Assembly (NCBI RefSeq): GCF_002868845.1
Contig: NZ_PKUB01000032.1
Span: 1-45,549 of the forward strand
Direction: 5' to 3'
DNA: 45,549 nt
DNA from: Desulfuromonas sp.
GTDB taxonomy: Bacteria; Desulfobacterota; Desulfuromonadia; Desulfuromonadales; BM501
Positions 1-7,718 of the stretch are shown in pieces. Position 1 is the stretch's first letter; every line of letters begins with the position of its first letter. Under the pieces are notes generated by a model. That model saw only the letters and a program-made list of their open reading frames with translations, made no database searches and was not told the DNA's origin. The position numbers were made by a program, and so were the translations under genes.

Positions 1-1
1 C

Positions 2-856
2 GATCAGGACCCTGAGCTATTCTGGGCGATTCGCGGCGGCGGCGGGAACTTCGGAGTCGTCACCCTGTTCGAGTTCCGTCTGCACCCGGTCGGCCCCGAA
101 GTTTTCAGCGGACTCGTCGTCTATCCTTTCGAGCAGGCCAGGGAGGTCCTGTACAGGTACCGCGAATTCGTCGAGACTTTGCCCGACGAGTTAAGCGTCT
201 GGGCCGTATTGCGCAAAGCGCCCCCCCTCCCCTTCCTTCCCGAGGAGGTGTATGGCAAGGGCATCGTCGCCCTGGCCCTGTTCGGCATGGGGGATGCCAA
301 GGAGGCCCGCAAGCGGCTCGACCCGGTCCGTGCCTTCGGCCGCCCCTACGGAGAGCACCTGGGGGTCCAGCCCTACACTGCCTGGCAGCAGGCCTTCGAC
401 CCCCTGCTCACACCCGGGGCGCGAAACTACTGGAAGTCCCACAACTTCACCGAGCTCAGCGACGGGGCCATCGACACCGTCATCGAGTACGCGGCCAAGC
501 TGTCATCGCCCCAGAGCGAGATCTTCATCGGCCTGCTCGGCGGCCAGGCGAGCCGGGTGCCCCCCGAGGCCACCGCCTACGCCCACCGGGACACCCAATT
601 CGCCCTCAACGTCCACGGCCGCTGGGAAGATCCGGCCGACGACCAGAGGTGCATCGCCTGGGCGCGGGAGTTCTTCAAGGCGACCACCCCCTATGCCGCC
701 GGCGGCGTCTACGTGAACTTCATGACCTAGGAGGAGACCGACCGGATCGCCGCCGCCTACGGGCCCAACTACGAGCGCCTCGTCCGGGCCAAGACGAAGT
801 ACGACCCGGAGAATTTTTTCAGCCTCAACCAGAACATCAAGCCTTCGAACGAATAG
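2..856 (+). pseudogene. BBE-type FAD-linked oxidoreductase, 5'-partial, interrupted by an in-frame TAG
   Basis: The frame is open from base 2, so the N-terminal FAD-binding half lies outside the window. The visible part begins with WAIRGGGGNFGVVT, typical of the second half of the FAD_binding_4 domain of berberine-bridge-enzyme-like oxidoreductases, and continues through the substrate domain. At 728-730 a TAG follows YVNFMT. The same frame then continues for 41 more codons, including YDPENFF and LNQNI, which is the C-terminal BBE signature, and ends at TAG 854-856. The stop therefore removes the BBE segment that normally helps hold the flavin. A single substitution (GAG or CAG to TAG) explains it. 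Substrate unknown. A sequencing or assembly error is as likely as a true pseudogene. Confidence 0.85.
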
Positions 857-864
857 CCGGGCCA

Positions 865-1620
865 CTAGACCTTCCCCACCGGGGCCATGTAGAGGGTGAA
901 TTCGTCTTCGCCGTCGAGGCCCAGCAGCCGATCCATTCTCTCCTGGTGGTACGCGGCGATGGCGCAGGTGCCGCAGCCGACGGCCTGGCTGGCCAGATAG
1001 AGATTCTGGCAGACGTGGCCGGCGTCCATGGCGATCACCCGGTGGGCCGCGAGACCGTAACGCCATTCCATGCGATAGGGTACCGTCGCCCACACGAAGA
1101 CCACCGGCGCCGCCGCAACGAATGTCTGGTTCAGTGCGGCCAGGGACAGCTCGGCCTGGAGGTTGACCCTGCCGCCCTCGAAGACGAGGGCATGGTCCAC
1201 CGGAAGGTAGCGATAGACGCCCGGCGCCAGGCCCCCGACACTTGAGACAACCAGGTAGGTCTCGAAGGCGTGGCGGCACCCCGCCGAGGGGACGACACGG
1301 TAGGCGCATCCGGGACCGACGCTCTCCCGGATGCCCTGGGTGCTCCAGAGCAAAAAGGCCAGTTCGGCCAGGGACAGTTGCTCGTCCTTGAAGCGGCGGT
1401 GACTCTTTCTATTCCCAATCGCCGCCACCAGGTCGGTCCCGGCAAAAGAACCCCAGGCCTCCCTGCCCGGCAAGGGAATTTTATCCTGGTCATTCCGGGG
1501 CGGTTTTTGCAGCGGCGGCGGCCCGATCCCCCGGTTCTGATCGGTCGCTGAAAAGTCCAAGGTCAAGCGGAGCGAATCCTTGAGAAAGTCCCGATATGTC
1601 TTTGTCTCATCGTCAACCAT
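865..1620 (-). CDS. SagB-type nitroreductase-family dehydrogenase
   Basis: A 251-residue protein of the nitroreductase fold in its SagB-type form. Visible hallmarks are the early RKSHRRF stretch that contacts the FMN phosphate, the LAFLLWSTQGIR segment, a central PSAGCRHAFETYLVV block, and a C-terminal part with the GCGTCAIAAY flavin loop. Such enzymes are FMN-dependent oxidoreductases. Some act in thiazole/oxazole peptide maturation, but no cyclodehydratase or precursor peptide is visible here, so the substrate is unknown. I chose the ATG at 1620 over an upstream ATG at 1680 because family-like sequence starts there and GGACAAGG lies just upstream. It converges with the flavoprotein gene, leaving 8 bases between stops. 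Confidence 0.8.
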   Translation of the reverse strand: MVDDETKTYRDFLKDSLRLTLDFSATDQNRGIGPPPLQKPPRNDQDKIPLPGREAWGSFAGTDLVAAIGNRKSHRRFKDEQLSLAELAFLLWSTQGIRESVGPGCAYRVVPSAGCRHAFETYLVVSSVGGLAPGVYRYLPVDHALVFEGGRVNLQAELSLAALNQTFVAAAPVVFVWATVPYRMEWRYGLAAHRVIAMDAGHVCQNLYLASQAVGCGTCAIAAYHQERMDRLLGLDGEDEFTLYMAPVGKV

Positions 1621-1686
1621 AGGCCTTGTCCGTTGAGAAGGGCTCGGTTGCAGGGGCGACATCGCCCCCTGCACTTCCATTGATGG

Positions 1687-1720
1687 TCAAAGGCCCGGCT
1701 CAATAGAGCCGGGCCTTTGA
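1687..1720 (-). terminator. Perfect 15-bp inverted repeat, terminator of the cytochrome gene
   Basis: Fifteen bases (1687-1701) pair perfectly with 1706-1720 around an AATA loop. The GC-rich core is flanked by A on one side and T on the other, so it can act as an intrinsic terminator in either direction, although no long T-run follows. It lies 20 bases beyond the stop of the minus-strand multiheme cytochrome and separates it from the nitroreductase gene. Confidence 0.75.
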
Positions 1721-1740
1721 GATGGGCGGTTAGGGGAGAA

Positions 1741-4263
1741 TCAGTTCAGCGGGTGACAGAGGCTGCAGTCGGTCTCCCCGTCGAAGGCCGTGTGGTCGAT
1801 CGCCTCCGTGGGACGGACGCCCAGAACCTCCATCTGATCGGCGCTGAGTGGCAGGACGTAGTTATCCAGCACGTGGAAGATGTCCGGGCCGGCCTCGAAG
1901 AACTTCCGTGCGCTCCCCGGCCCAGCGGCCGGGTCGACCAGGTCGACGAAATCGAAGAGGAGCAGGCCGTTGGGGTCGGGGGGAACGGGAATAACCCCCC
2001 GCGGGGGCTGCCAGGTCGCCCCCATCTCACTGGCCGGCACCTCCGCGTCCGCGGCGGCGCCCCAGCCTACGACCTGGAAGGGGGTGCCCCCAGCCAGATC
2101 CGTTGCCGTCTGGGTCCAGTGGCAGCCCAGGCAGGTCAGGGCATCGCTGCGGGTAATGGCGTGGGCGTAGTACGGCGCGATAGCCACGAAGGTGATCCCC
2201 TGGTCGTCCTCGCCCGGGAATTCGGCGGAGGTGACGTCCCCGACGAGAGTCTGCATGCTGCCGGGGTAGACCATCGTCGTGCCTCCGGCGTCGAGAACGC
2301 GGTTCACCAGGTAGCGCCACGACTTGCCCGATTCGGGCGGACCGCCGAACTTGGCGCTGGCGAACTTAGCGTGGAACACGGTGCCGTCGTTGATCGCTTC
2401 GTTGTCGAAATGACAGTTGTAGCAGGTGACGACGCTTTCCATGTGGCAGGCCGAGCAGGTGATGTTTCCGGCATGCTCGGTATGCTCCAAGGTCGTGCTG
2501 GCCGTGATGTCGTGACAATCCCGGCAGTCGGCGGTCAGGGCGCCCTCGTCGAACATGGTGGCGGGCTCCACGCCGGTGACGCCGTGGATGTCGCTGAGCT
2601 GGTGGCAGTCGGTGCATTTGAAAGCGCCGTGTACGTCCTCCAGGCCGATCGCCGCTTCCGCCCCCAGCCGGCCGTGACACCCCTTGCAGGTGTCGTTGGG
2701 GACGTTGGCCCCGGCCGCAGGGTTCTCCGTGGCGTGGCAGTCGCGGCAGACGGGGTTGCCGGGCCAGACGTCCTCGAACCCTTGTCCGGTGATGGCGTCC
2801 CACGGGCCGTCGTCGGTGCCGTTGTGGCAATCGATGCACGGCAGGTCGGCATAGGGCACCGTCACGAAATTCCCGAAGCCCTGCTGCAGCAGGGAGGAAT
2901 CCGTCGCGCCGAGGCCGTCGTTGTAGAAGGTCTCCTTGCCGTTGCGCGTGCCGTGCAAGCTGGTGTTGAACCAGCCGAGCTTGTCCAATTGCGCCTGGGT
3001 AAGCGGCCTGACATAAGCGTCAAGCAGATGGATCTGGTCGGCGCCGCGCTTGAAGAGTACCCTCGGACTCGAAGAGGTAGCGGTCGGAGTCAGGGGCGCT
3101 GCGGGGTCGACCAGGTCGACGAATTCGAACTTCAGCGCCTGCGCGTAGTCGGGGGGTACGGGGATGATCCCCTTGGGTGGCTGCCAGGCCGTGCCGAGGG
3201 TCAGCCCTTCGTCTTCGCGTTGCAGGGGAACCTCTTCGCCCTCTGCGCCCTTCCACTTCACCACGTCAATGATCCCCTCGTCCACATACTGCTGCATCGC
3301 CGCGCTGGCGTGGCAGTCTTCGCAGGTCACCGCGTTTTTCTGGATCGAGTGGCTGTAGTAGGGGCCGATGGCCACAAAGCCGACCCCCGCTCCGTCGTCC
3401 TGGCCGTCGAGGGCCGCCTGGTCCGCCATGAGCGACTGCATGCTGCCGGGGTAGATCTTGGTGTTGCCCGCCCCGTCGATAACGCGGTTGACCAGGAAGC
3501 GCCACGCCTTCTCGCCGGCGCCGCCGAACTTGGCGCTGGCAAACTTGGAGTGGGTAACGCTGCCGTCGTCGATCCCCTCGTTGTCGAAATGACAGTTGTA
3601 ACACGCCACCGCTGTCGTCATGTGGCAGGTGGAGCAGTCCATGCCGTTCATGTGACCGGCAGTGTGAAAGTCGTTCACCCCCTGCAGCTCGCCTGCATCG
3701 TGGCAATCGCTGCAGGCGGCGTCGATGGCGCCGAGTTCGAACATGGTGGAATAGGCGTTGCCGTCACCGTGTACGTCGCCGCTGGTGTGGCAGTTCATGC
3801 AGTCGAAGCCGAGTTGGTCCATGTGATAGTCGGTCAGGCCGAGGCTGATCTCTGTCGCCTGGCGGCCGTGACAACCAAGGCAGGTATCGGGCATGGCCAC
3901 GTTGCCCTTTTCCGGCTCGCCGTCGTGGCAGTCCTGGCAACTCGGGGCGCCGGGCCAGGTGTCGGTGAAGGAGTCGAGAGCCGGATCGCCGTCGTTCTTG
4001 CCCTGGTCGCGGGTATCGTGACAACCGACGCAGGGAAGATCGTCGTACGGCACGTTGACAAAGTTGCCGAACCCCTCGACCGGGTCGTTGAACCACGTCT
4101 CCTTGCCCTGGCGGGTGTTGTGGAGGCTGGTCTCGAAATTCTGCTCGATCTTCTTCGTGCCGTCACCACCGCCATCGCCGTCACCGTCGCAGCCGGTGGC
4201 CAGGGCGAGTGCCGCAACGACCACAAGGCACAGCAAACGTCTCCACATCTCCAGCTTTTTCAT
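1741..4263 (-). CDS. 17-heme c-type cytochrome lipoprotein with internal duplication
   Basis: An 840-residue protein. The start at 4263 is preceded by GGAGGAGG and opens a lipoprotein signal peptide with lipobox LATGC (Cys25), so it is likely anchored to a membrane outside the cytoplasm. It has 17 CxxCH c-heme motifs, with first cysteines near residues 78, 109, 128, 155, 184, 210, 221, 314, 476, 506, 526, 550, 580, 603, 614, 711 and 833. Residues about 43-429 and 432-815 are two copies of one eight-heme unit. Matching landmarks include TSLH, GFGNF, DLPC, CYNCHFDNE, KFASAKFGG, YPGSMQ and FVDLVDPAA. The last heme sits in a short tail at CSLCH. The likely role is electron transfer in the periplasm or at the outer membrane. 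The electron partner cannot be told from this sequence. Confidence 0.93.
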   Translation of the reverse strand: MKKLEMWRRLLCLVVVAALALATGCDGDGDGGGDGTKKIEQNFETSLHNTRQGKETWFNDPVEGFGNFVNVPYDDLPCVGCHDTRDQGKNDGDPALDSFTDTWPGAPSCQDCHDGEPEKGNVAMPDTCLGCHGRQATEISLGLTDYHMDQLGFDCMNCHTSGDVHGDGNAYSTMFELGAIDAACSDCHDAGELQGVNDFHTAGHMNGMDCSTCHMTTAVACYNCHFDNEGIDDGSVTHSKFASAKFGGAGEKAWRFLVNRVIDGAGNTKIYPGSMQSLMADQAALDGQDDGAGVGFVAIGPYYSHSIQKNAVTCEDCHASAAMQQYVDEGIIDVVKWKGAEGEEVPLQREDEGLTLGTAWQPPKGIIPVPPDYAQALKFEFVDLVDPAAPLTPTATSSSPRVLFKRGADQIHLLDAYVRPLTQAQLDKLGWFNTSLHGTRNGKETFYNDGLGATDSSLLQQGFGNFVTVPYADLPCIDCHNGTDDGPWDAITGQGFEDVWPGNPVCRDCHATENPAAGANVPNDTCKGCHGRLGAEAAIGLEDVHGAFKCTDCHQLSDIHGVTGVEPATMFDEGALTADCRDCHDITASTTLEHTEHAGNITCSACHMESVVTCYNCHFDNEAINDGTVFHAKFASAKFGGPPESGKSWRYLVNRVLDAGGTTMVYPGSMQTLVGDVTSAEFPGEDDQGITFVAIAPYYAHAITRSDALTCLGCHWTQTATDLAGGTPFQVVGWGAAADAEVPASEMGATWQPPRGVIPVPPDPNGLLLFDFVDLVDPAAGPGSARKFFEAGPDIFHVLDNYVLPLSADQMEVLGVRPTEAIDHTAFDGETDCSLCHPLN

Positions 4264-4693
4264 TACGCCTCCTCCTTCTTGCGCCGGCACCCAGTCGCCG
4301 GACCGATTCGGCCGCTCGAAGCGGCTTGCGTTACTGACCGGCCCAATTTTCACAAGATGAATAACGGGCCCAGGGTCAGGGAAGGAACGGTGCAAGTTTA
4401 ACAAGGGAACCGGGAAGGGCAAGACAATGGGTAGAGCTTTCTAATCCGGCTACGCTTTGTCCGAACCGGGTCCAATGTGCTGCGAAGCTTGGCATAGGAC
4501 AGGGCAGCACGGGAGCCTGAGATCAAACCCGGCCCTTCGCCCGTTCAAGCCGTAAAGCCGCAAAGGAAAAAATTCAGGCCGGATGGATCTGCCTCAAAAT
4601 GAGTTGCCCCCGAATCGATAGACAAGAGGGCCACGAGGCCTGATAATGGGCGGCAGAGATTCAACGGAGCATCGACCTGCGAAGGGAAATAAG
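4264..4693. other. 430-base intergenic region between the cytochrome and the SUI1-like gene
   Basis: This gap separates two divergent genes and should hold both promoters. I see no credible ORF. A 7-bp inverted repeat (GTGCTGC at 4477-4483, GCAGCAC at 4504-4510) could be an operator or a weak hairpin. I compared the cytochrome leader with the GEMM c-di-GMP/cGAMP riboswitch consensus and did not find a match. No convincing -35/-10 pair was identified. Confidence 0.5.
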
Positions 4694-5059
4694 ATGAAAA
4701 ATCGAAAAGTCAGCGACCAAGGCCCGGTCTATTCGTCCGAACACGGCCGCATGTGCCCCGGCTGCGCTCAGCCGGCCAAACGGTGCCGGTGCCTCAAGGA
4801 ACAGGCGCCCCCCGCCGGCGACGGCGTCGTGCGTGTCGCCCGCCAGACCAAGGGGCGCAAGGGCAAAGGGGTGACCTTGATCACCGGTGTTCCCCTGGCC
4901 GGTGACGGGTTGAAGGAATTCGCCAAAAGGCTCAAGCAGAGGTGCGGCACCGGCGGCACGGTGAAGGACGGGGTCATCGAAATCCAGGGGGATCACCCGG
5001 AGGTGCTGATCGAGGAACTGAAGAAGGAGGGGTGGACTGTGAAGAAGGCGGGAGGGTGA
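4694..5059 (+). CDS. yciH: SUI1/YciH-like translation initiation factor
   Basis: A 121-residue protein with a SUI1 (eIF1-like) domain over roughly residues 45-120. The conserved core is visible as GRKGKGVTLITGVP, a CGTGGTVKDG loop and an IEIQGDHPE segment. The N-terminal part has a small cysteine-bearing stretch (MCPGCAQP, RCRC) that might bind a metal. YciH-type proteins act on the ribosome during initiation and are not essential in studied bacteria. The ATG at 4694 is preferred over an upstream start at 4646 because it follows GAAGGGA and begins the conserved sequence. It stands alone on the plus strand. Confidence 0.88.
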   Translation: MKNRKVSDQGPVYSSEHGRMCPGCAQPAKRCRCLKEQAPPAGDGVVRVARQTKGRKGKGVTLITGVPLAGDGLKEFAKRLKQRCGTGGTVKDGVIEIQGDHPEVLIEELKKEGWTVKKAGG

Positions 5060-5237
5060 ACCTCAAGTGCGCATTCGAGTCATTTTTAGCCTTGGTTGCC
5101 CGAAGGAAACCGGCGGCCGGGGGGTGCTCTGCATATTACATTCAGTAACCCCGCAGTCCTATCGAAAGAGTGCCTTTCGAAAGCTGGCTCCCAACGTCTA
5201 TCGTCGCAAGCCGATAACCGTTCCGGCAGCAGGGCCT

Positions 5238-6317
5238 CTACCCGATCTTTTGTTCCATCCGTGACTCCCCATCCCTTCCGAAATAGCGCTTTTTCAGCCA
5301 AAATGCGACATTGACAAGCCCAATCAAAGCCGGGACCTCCACCAGGGGGCCAATGACAGCTGTGAAGGCTATGGCTGAATTAAGCCCGAAGACAGCGACA
5401 GCGACAGCAATGGCAAGCTCAAAGTTGTTTCCGGCGGCAGTGAAGGCTACGGTGGACGTCTTGGAATAATCGGCGCCCACCTTTACCCCCATCCAGAAAC
5501 TGACCAGAAACATCACAGCGAAGTAGATCAGCAGGGGGATGGCGATTCGGATCACATCACCGGGGATGGTGACGATCAAGTTCCCCTTGAGACTGAACAT
5601 AACAACGATCGTGAACAGCAGAGCCACCAGGGTAATGGGACTGATGCGCGGGATAAAGACATTCTGGTACCATTCGCGCCCCTTCAGGGGGATCAGTGAG
5701 CAGCGCGTGGCAATCCCTGCGATGAAGGGAATGCCCAGGTAGATGAAGACGCTCCTGGCGATCTGCCCGATAGTCACATCGACCACCGCCCCTTTCAGGC
5801 CCAGCATCGGCGGAAGGACGGTGATGAAGAACCAGGCGTAGAGGCTGTAGAAAAGGACCTGAAAGACGCTGTTGAATGCGACCAACCCGGCGCAGTAGTC
5901 GGTGTCGCCCCTGGCCAGTTCGTTCCAGACGATGACCATGGCGATGCACCGAGCCAGGCCGATCATGATAAGGCCGACCATGTATTCGGGGTAGTCGTGA
6001 AGGAACGCGACGGCCAGCACGAACATCAGAATCGGCCCGATCACCCAGTTCTGGACCAGCGAAATCCCCAGGATGCGCCTGTTGCGGAACACCTCGCCGA
6101 GTTCCTCGTAGCGGACCTTGGCCAGGGGCGGGTACATCATCAGGATCAAGCCGATGGCGATAGGGATGTTCGTCGTGCCGACCTGAAAGGCGTTGATGAA
6201 TTCCTCGACCCCGGGGATGAGGTAGCCGGCGCCCACCCCGCAGGCCATGGCGGCGAAAATCCACAGGGTCAGATACCGGTCAAGAAAAGAGAGCTCCTTG
6301 CTTATACCTTGGGACAT
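5238..6317 (-). CDS. acr3: Arsenite efflux permease, ACR3 family
   Basis: A 359-residue membrane protein with about ten hydrophobic helices, the size usual for ACR3 transporters. Recognisable ACR3 segments include the early LIPG turn, the [13 protein letters not shown] helix carrying the family cysteine implicated in arsenite transport, VWNELARGD, and [13 protein letters not shown] near the C-terminus. It should export As(III) from the cytoplasm using the proton motive force. The ATG at 6317 has GGAG nine bases upstream and begins the family-like N-terminus, unlike the longer upstream reading. No arsR, arsC or arsM is seen next to it, which is unusual for this gene. Confidence 0.92.
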   Translation of the reverse strand: MSQGISKELSFLDRYLTLWIFAAMACGVGAGYLIPGVEEFINAFQVGTTNIPIAIGLILMMYPPLAKVRYEELGEVFRNRRILGISLVQNWVIGPILMFVLAVAFLHDYPEYMVGLIMIGLARCIAMVIVWNELARGDTDYCAGLVAFNSVFQVLFYSLYAWFFITVLPPMLGLKGAVVDVTIGQIARSVFIYLGIPFIAGIATRCSLIPLKGREWYQNVFIPRISPITLVALLFTIVVMFSLKGNLIVTIPGDVIRIAIPLLIYFAVMFLVSFWMGVKVGADYSKTSTVAFTAAGNNFELAIAVAVAVFGLNSAIAFTAVIGPLVEVPALIGLVNVAFWLKKRYFGRDGESRMEQKIG

Positions 6318-6803
6318 AAGAGTTTCTCCGAGTTTGAAAACGCAGCGTTCCCAATGCCCGTTCGAGATCTGTTTCTTGAACCACATCCCCCACCTGGCCC
6401 TTTGCCTTGCCGGGCACAAAGGTCATGACGATGGTCTGAATGGTCCCGGTTTCTTTATTTAACAAACCTTTTCATCTCCTCTTTTCAACCCCCAACCATA
6501 ATATCCGCATCTGCCGGGTTTGTCAGAAAGGGCCATGAAAAAGGAAGCTGATTTTTCATGGTCAGAACATATCCGCGTCGGGGGATATGGCCAACCTCCT
6601 CCTGCCGGGTCAATTCCACCGCATACGATGCCATTCCTCCCCGACGGCGAGGGCCCACCCGCACCATCCCGCCACCTCAAAGCCCCCCCCCGCCAGTCTC
6701 CATTGCAAGCCGAACCCAAATCGGCCCAAACTCTAGTAGACTGAAACTTTGTCCGTAATCGTTTCGATGTCCCCTCCCCCCGGCATGACCAAAAGGAGGC
6801 TTT
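6318..6803. other. 486-base divergent intergenic region upstream of acr3 and the DUF362 gene
   Basis: The region must contain the promoters of the minus-strand permease and the plus-strand DUF362 operon. A minus-strand frame starting with TTG at 6465 and preceded by GAGGAG runs 61 codons and overlaps the start of acr3. Its product begins [15 protein letters not shown] and resembles nothing I know, so I do not call it a gene. No ArsR-type operator was identified by eye. The AAGGAGG at 6793-6799 is the ribosome binding site of the DUF362 gene. Confidence 0.45.
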
Positions 6804-7718
6804 ATGGACCGCCGCCGTTTCCTCAAGGAGGTCGCCCTCTGGACCGCGGGGCTCTCCCTCGCCGTTCCCCGCTTCATGATTCCGACCGCAAATGCGGCAA
6901 CTCCCCAGTCCGCCCTGGCGGTCGCCACCGGCAAGGACTACGGAGCGCTGACCGCCCGGGTACTGGAGCCGCTCGGCGGGATCACGGCGTTCGTCAAGCC
7001 GGGCGAGGCGGTGGTCATCAAGCCGAACATCGGTTGGGACCGCACCCCCGAGCAGGGCGCCAACACCCATCCCCTCGTCGTCGCTGCCCTGGCCCGGCTC
7101 TCTCTGGAGGCCGGCGCAAAGGAAGTGAAGGTCTTCGACCGCACCTGCAACGAAGAGCGCCGCTGCTACCAGAGGAGCGGCATCCGCCCCGCCCTGCTCG
7201 CACTCGACGACGGGCGGGTCAGATGCGAATACATCGACGGCCGCAAGTTCGTACCGGTCGACATCGTCAAGGGCAAATCGATCAACCGCTGGAAGTTCTA
7301 CGGGGACGCCCTGGAGGCCGACTGCTACATCAACGTGCCGGTCGCCAAGCACCACGGGTTAAGCGCCCTCTCCCTCGGGCTGAAGAACACCATGGGAGTG
7401 ATCGGCGGCAACCGGGGCAAGATTCACCAGGACATCGGCCAGAAGCTGGCCGACCTCGGCAGCGTCGTCCGGCCCCGGCTGACGGTGATCGACGCCACCC
7501 GGCTGCTGCTGCGCAACGGACCCCAGGGAGGGGATGTGAACGATGTCAAGATCAACGACATGCTCATCGCCTCGGCCGATCCCGTCGCCGCCGACGCCTA
7601 CGCCACCACCCTGTTCGGGATGAATCCGGACGCGATCACCTCGACGGTGGCGGCTCACGGCATGGGGCTCGGGCAGATCGACCTGACCAAGGTCAAAATC
7701 GACGAAACGGCCCTATGA
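6804..7718 (+). CDS. DUF362 domain protein with Tat signal
   Basis: A 304-residue protein starting with a twin-arginine signal (RRRFLK near residue 3, then a hydrophobic stretch ending at ANA, about residue 31). It is therefore probably exported folded, presumably with a cofactor. The rest matches the DUF362 family: VKPGEAVVIKPNIGWDRTPEQG, THPLVVAALARL, VPVAKHHG and SLGLKNTMGVIGG are typical blocks. DUF362 proteins often carry a ferredoxin domain, but this one has none. Four 4Fe-4S motifs are supplied instead by the C-terminal domain of the next gene, whose ATG overlaps this stop codon (ATGA). The biochemical function of the family is not established. AAGGAGG precedes the start. Confidence 0.88.
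   Translation: MDRRRFLKEVALWTAGLSLAVPRFMIPTANAATPQSALAVATGKDYGALTARVLEPLGGITAFVKPGEAVVIKPNIGWDRTPEQGANTHPLVVAALARLSLEAGAKEVKVFDRTCNEERRCYQRSGIRPALLALDDGRVRCEYIDGRKFVPVDIVKGKSINRWKFYGDALEADCYINVPVAKHHGLSALSLGLKNTMGVIGGNRGKIHQDIGQKLADLGSVVRPRLTVIDATRLLLRNGPQGGDVNDVKINDMLIASADPVAADAYATTLFGMNPDAITSTVAAHGMGLGQIDLTKVKIDETAL

Noticed and set aside
728-730. Pyrrolysine at the TAG in the FAD oxidoreductase
   Set aside because: The position is normally an acidic or amide residue, no pyl genes are in the window, and other genes are broken by TAA and TGA.
1717-4401. 894-codon open frame on the plus strand opposite the cytochrome
   Set aside because: It is the antisense of a clear 17-heme cytochrome. 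High GC keeps reverse frames open, and the product has no recognisable family.
4264-4500. c-di-GMP or cGAMP riboswitch before the cytochrome gene
   Set aside because: Such riboswitches precede cytochrome genes in relatives, but neither the CAC-AGGGCAAACC nor GACGCAAAGCC consensus parts were found on the minus strand.
6280-6465. 61-codon frame upstream of acr3
   Set aside because: It has a possible TTG start and ribosome site but overlaps acr3 and shows no recognisable family, so it is mentioned only as a weak candidate.
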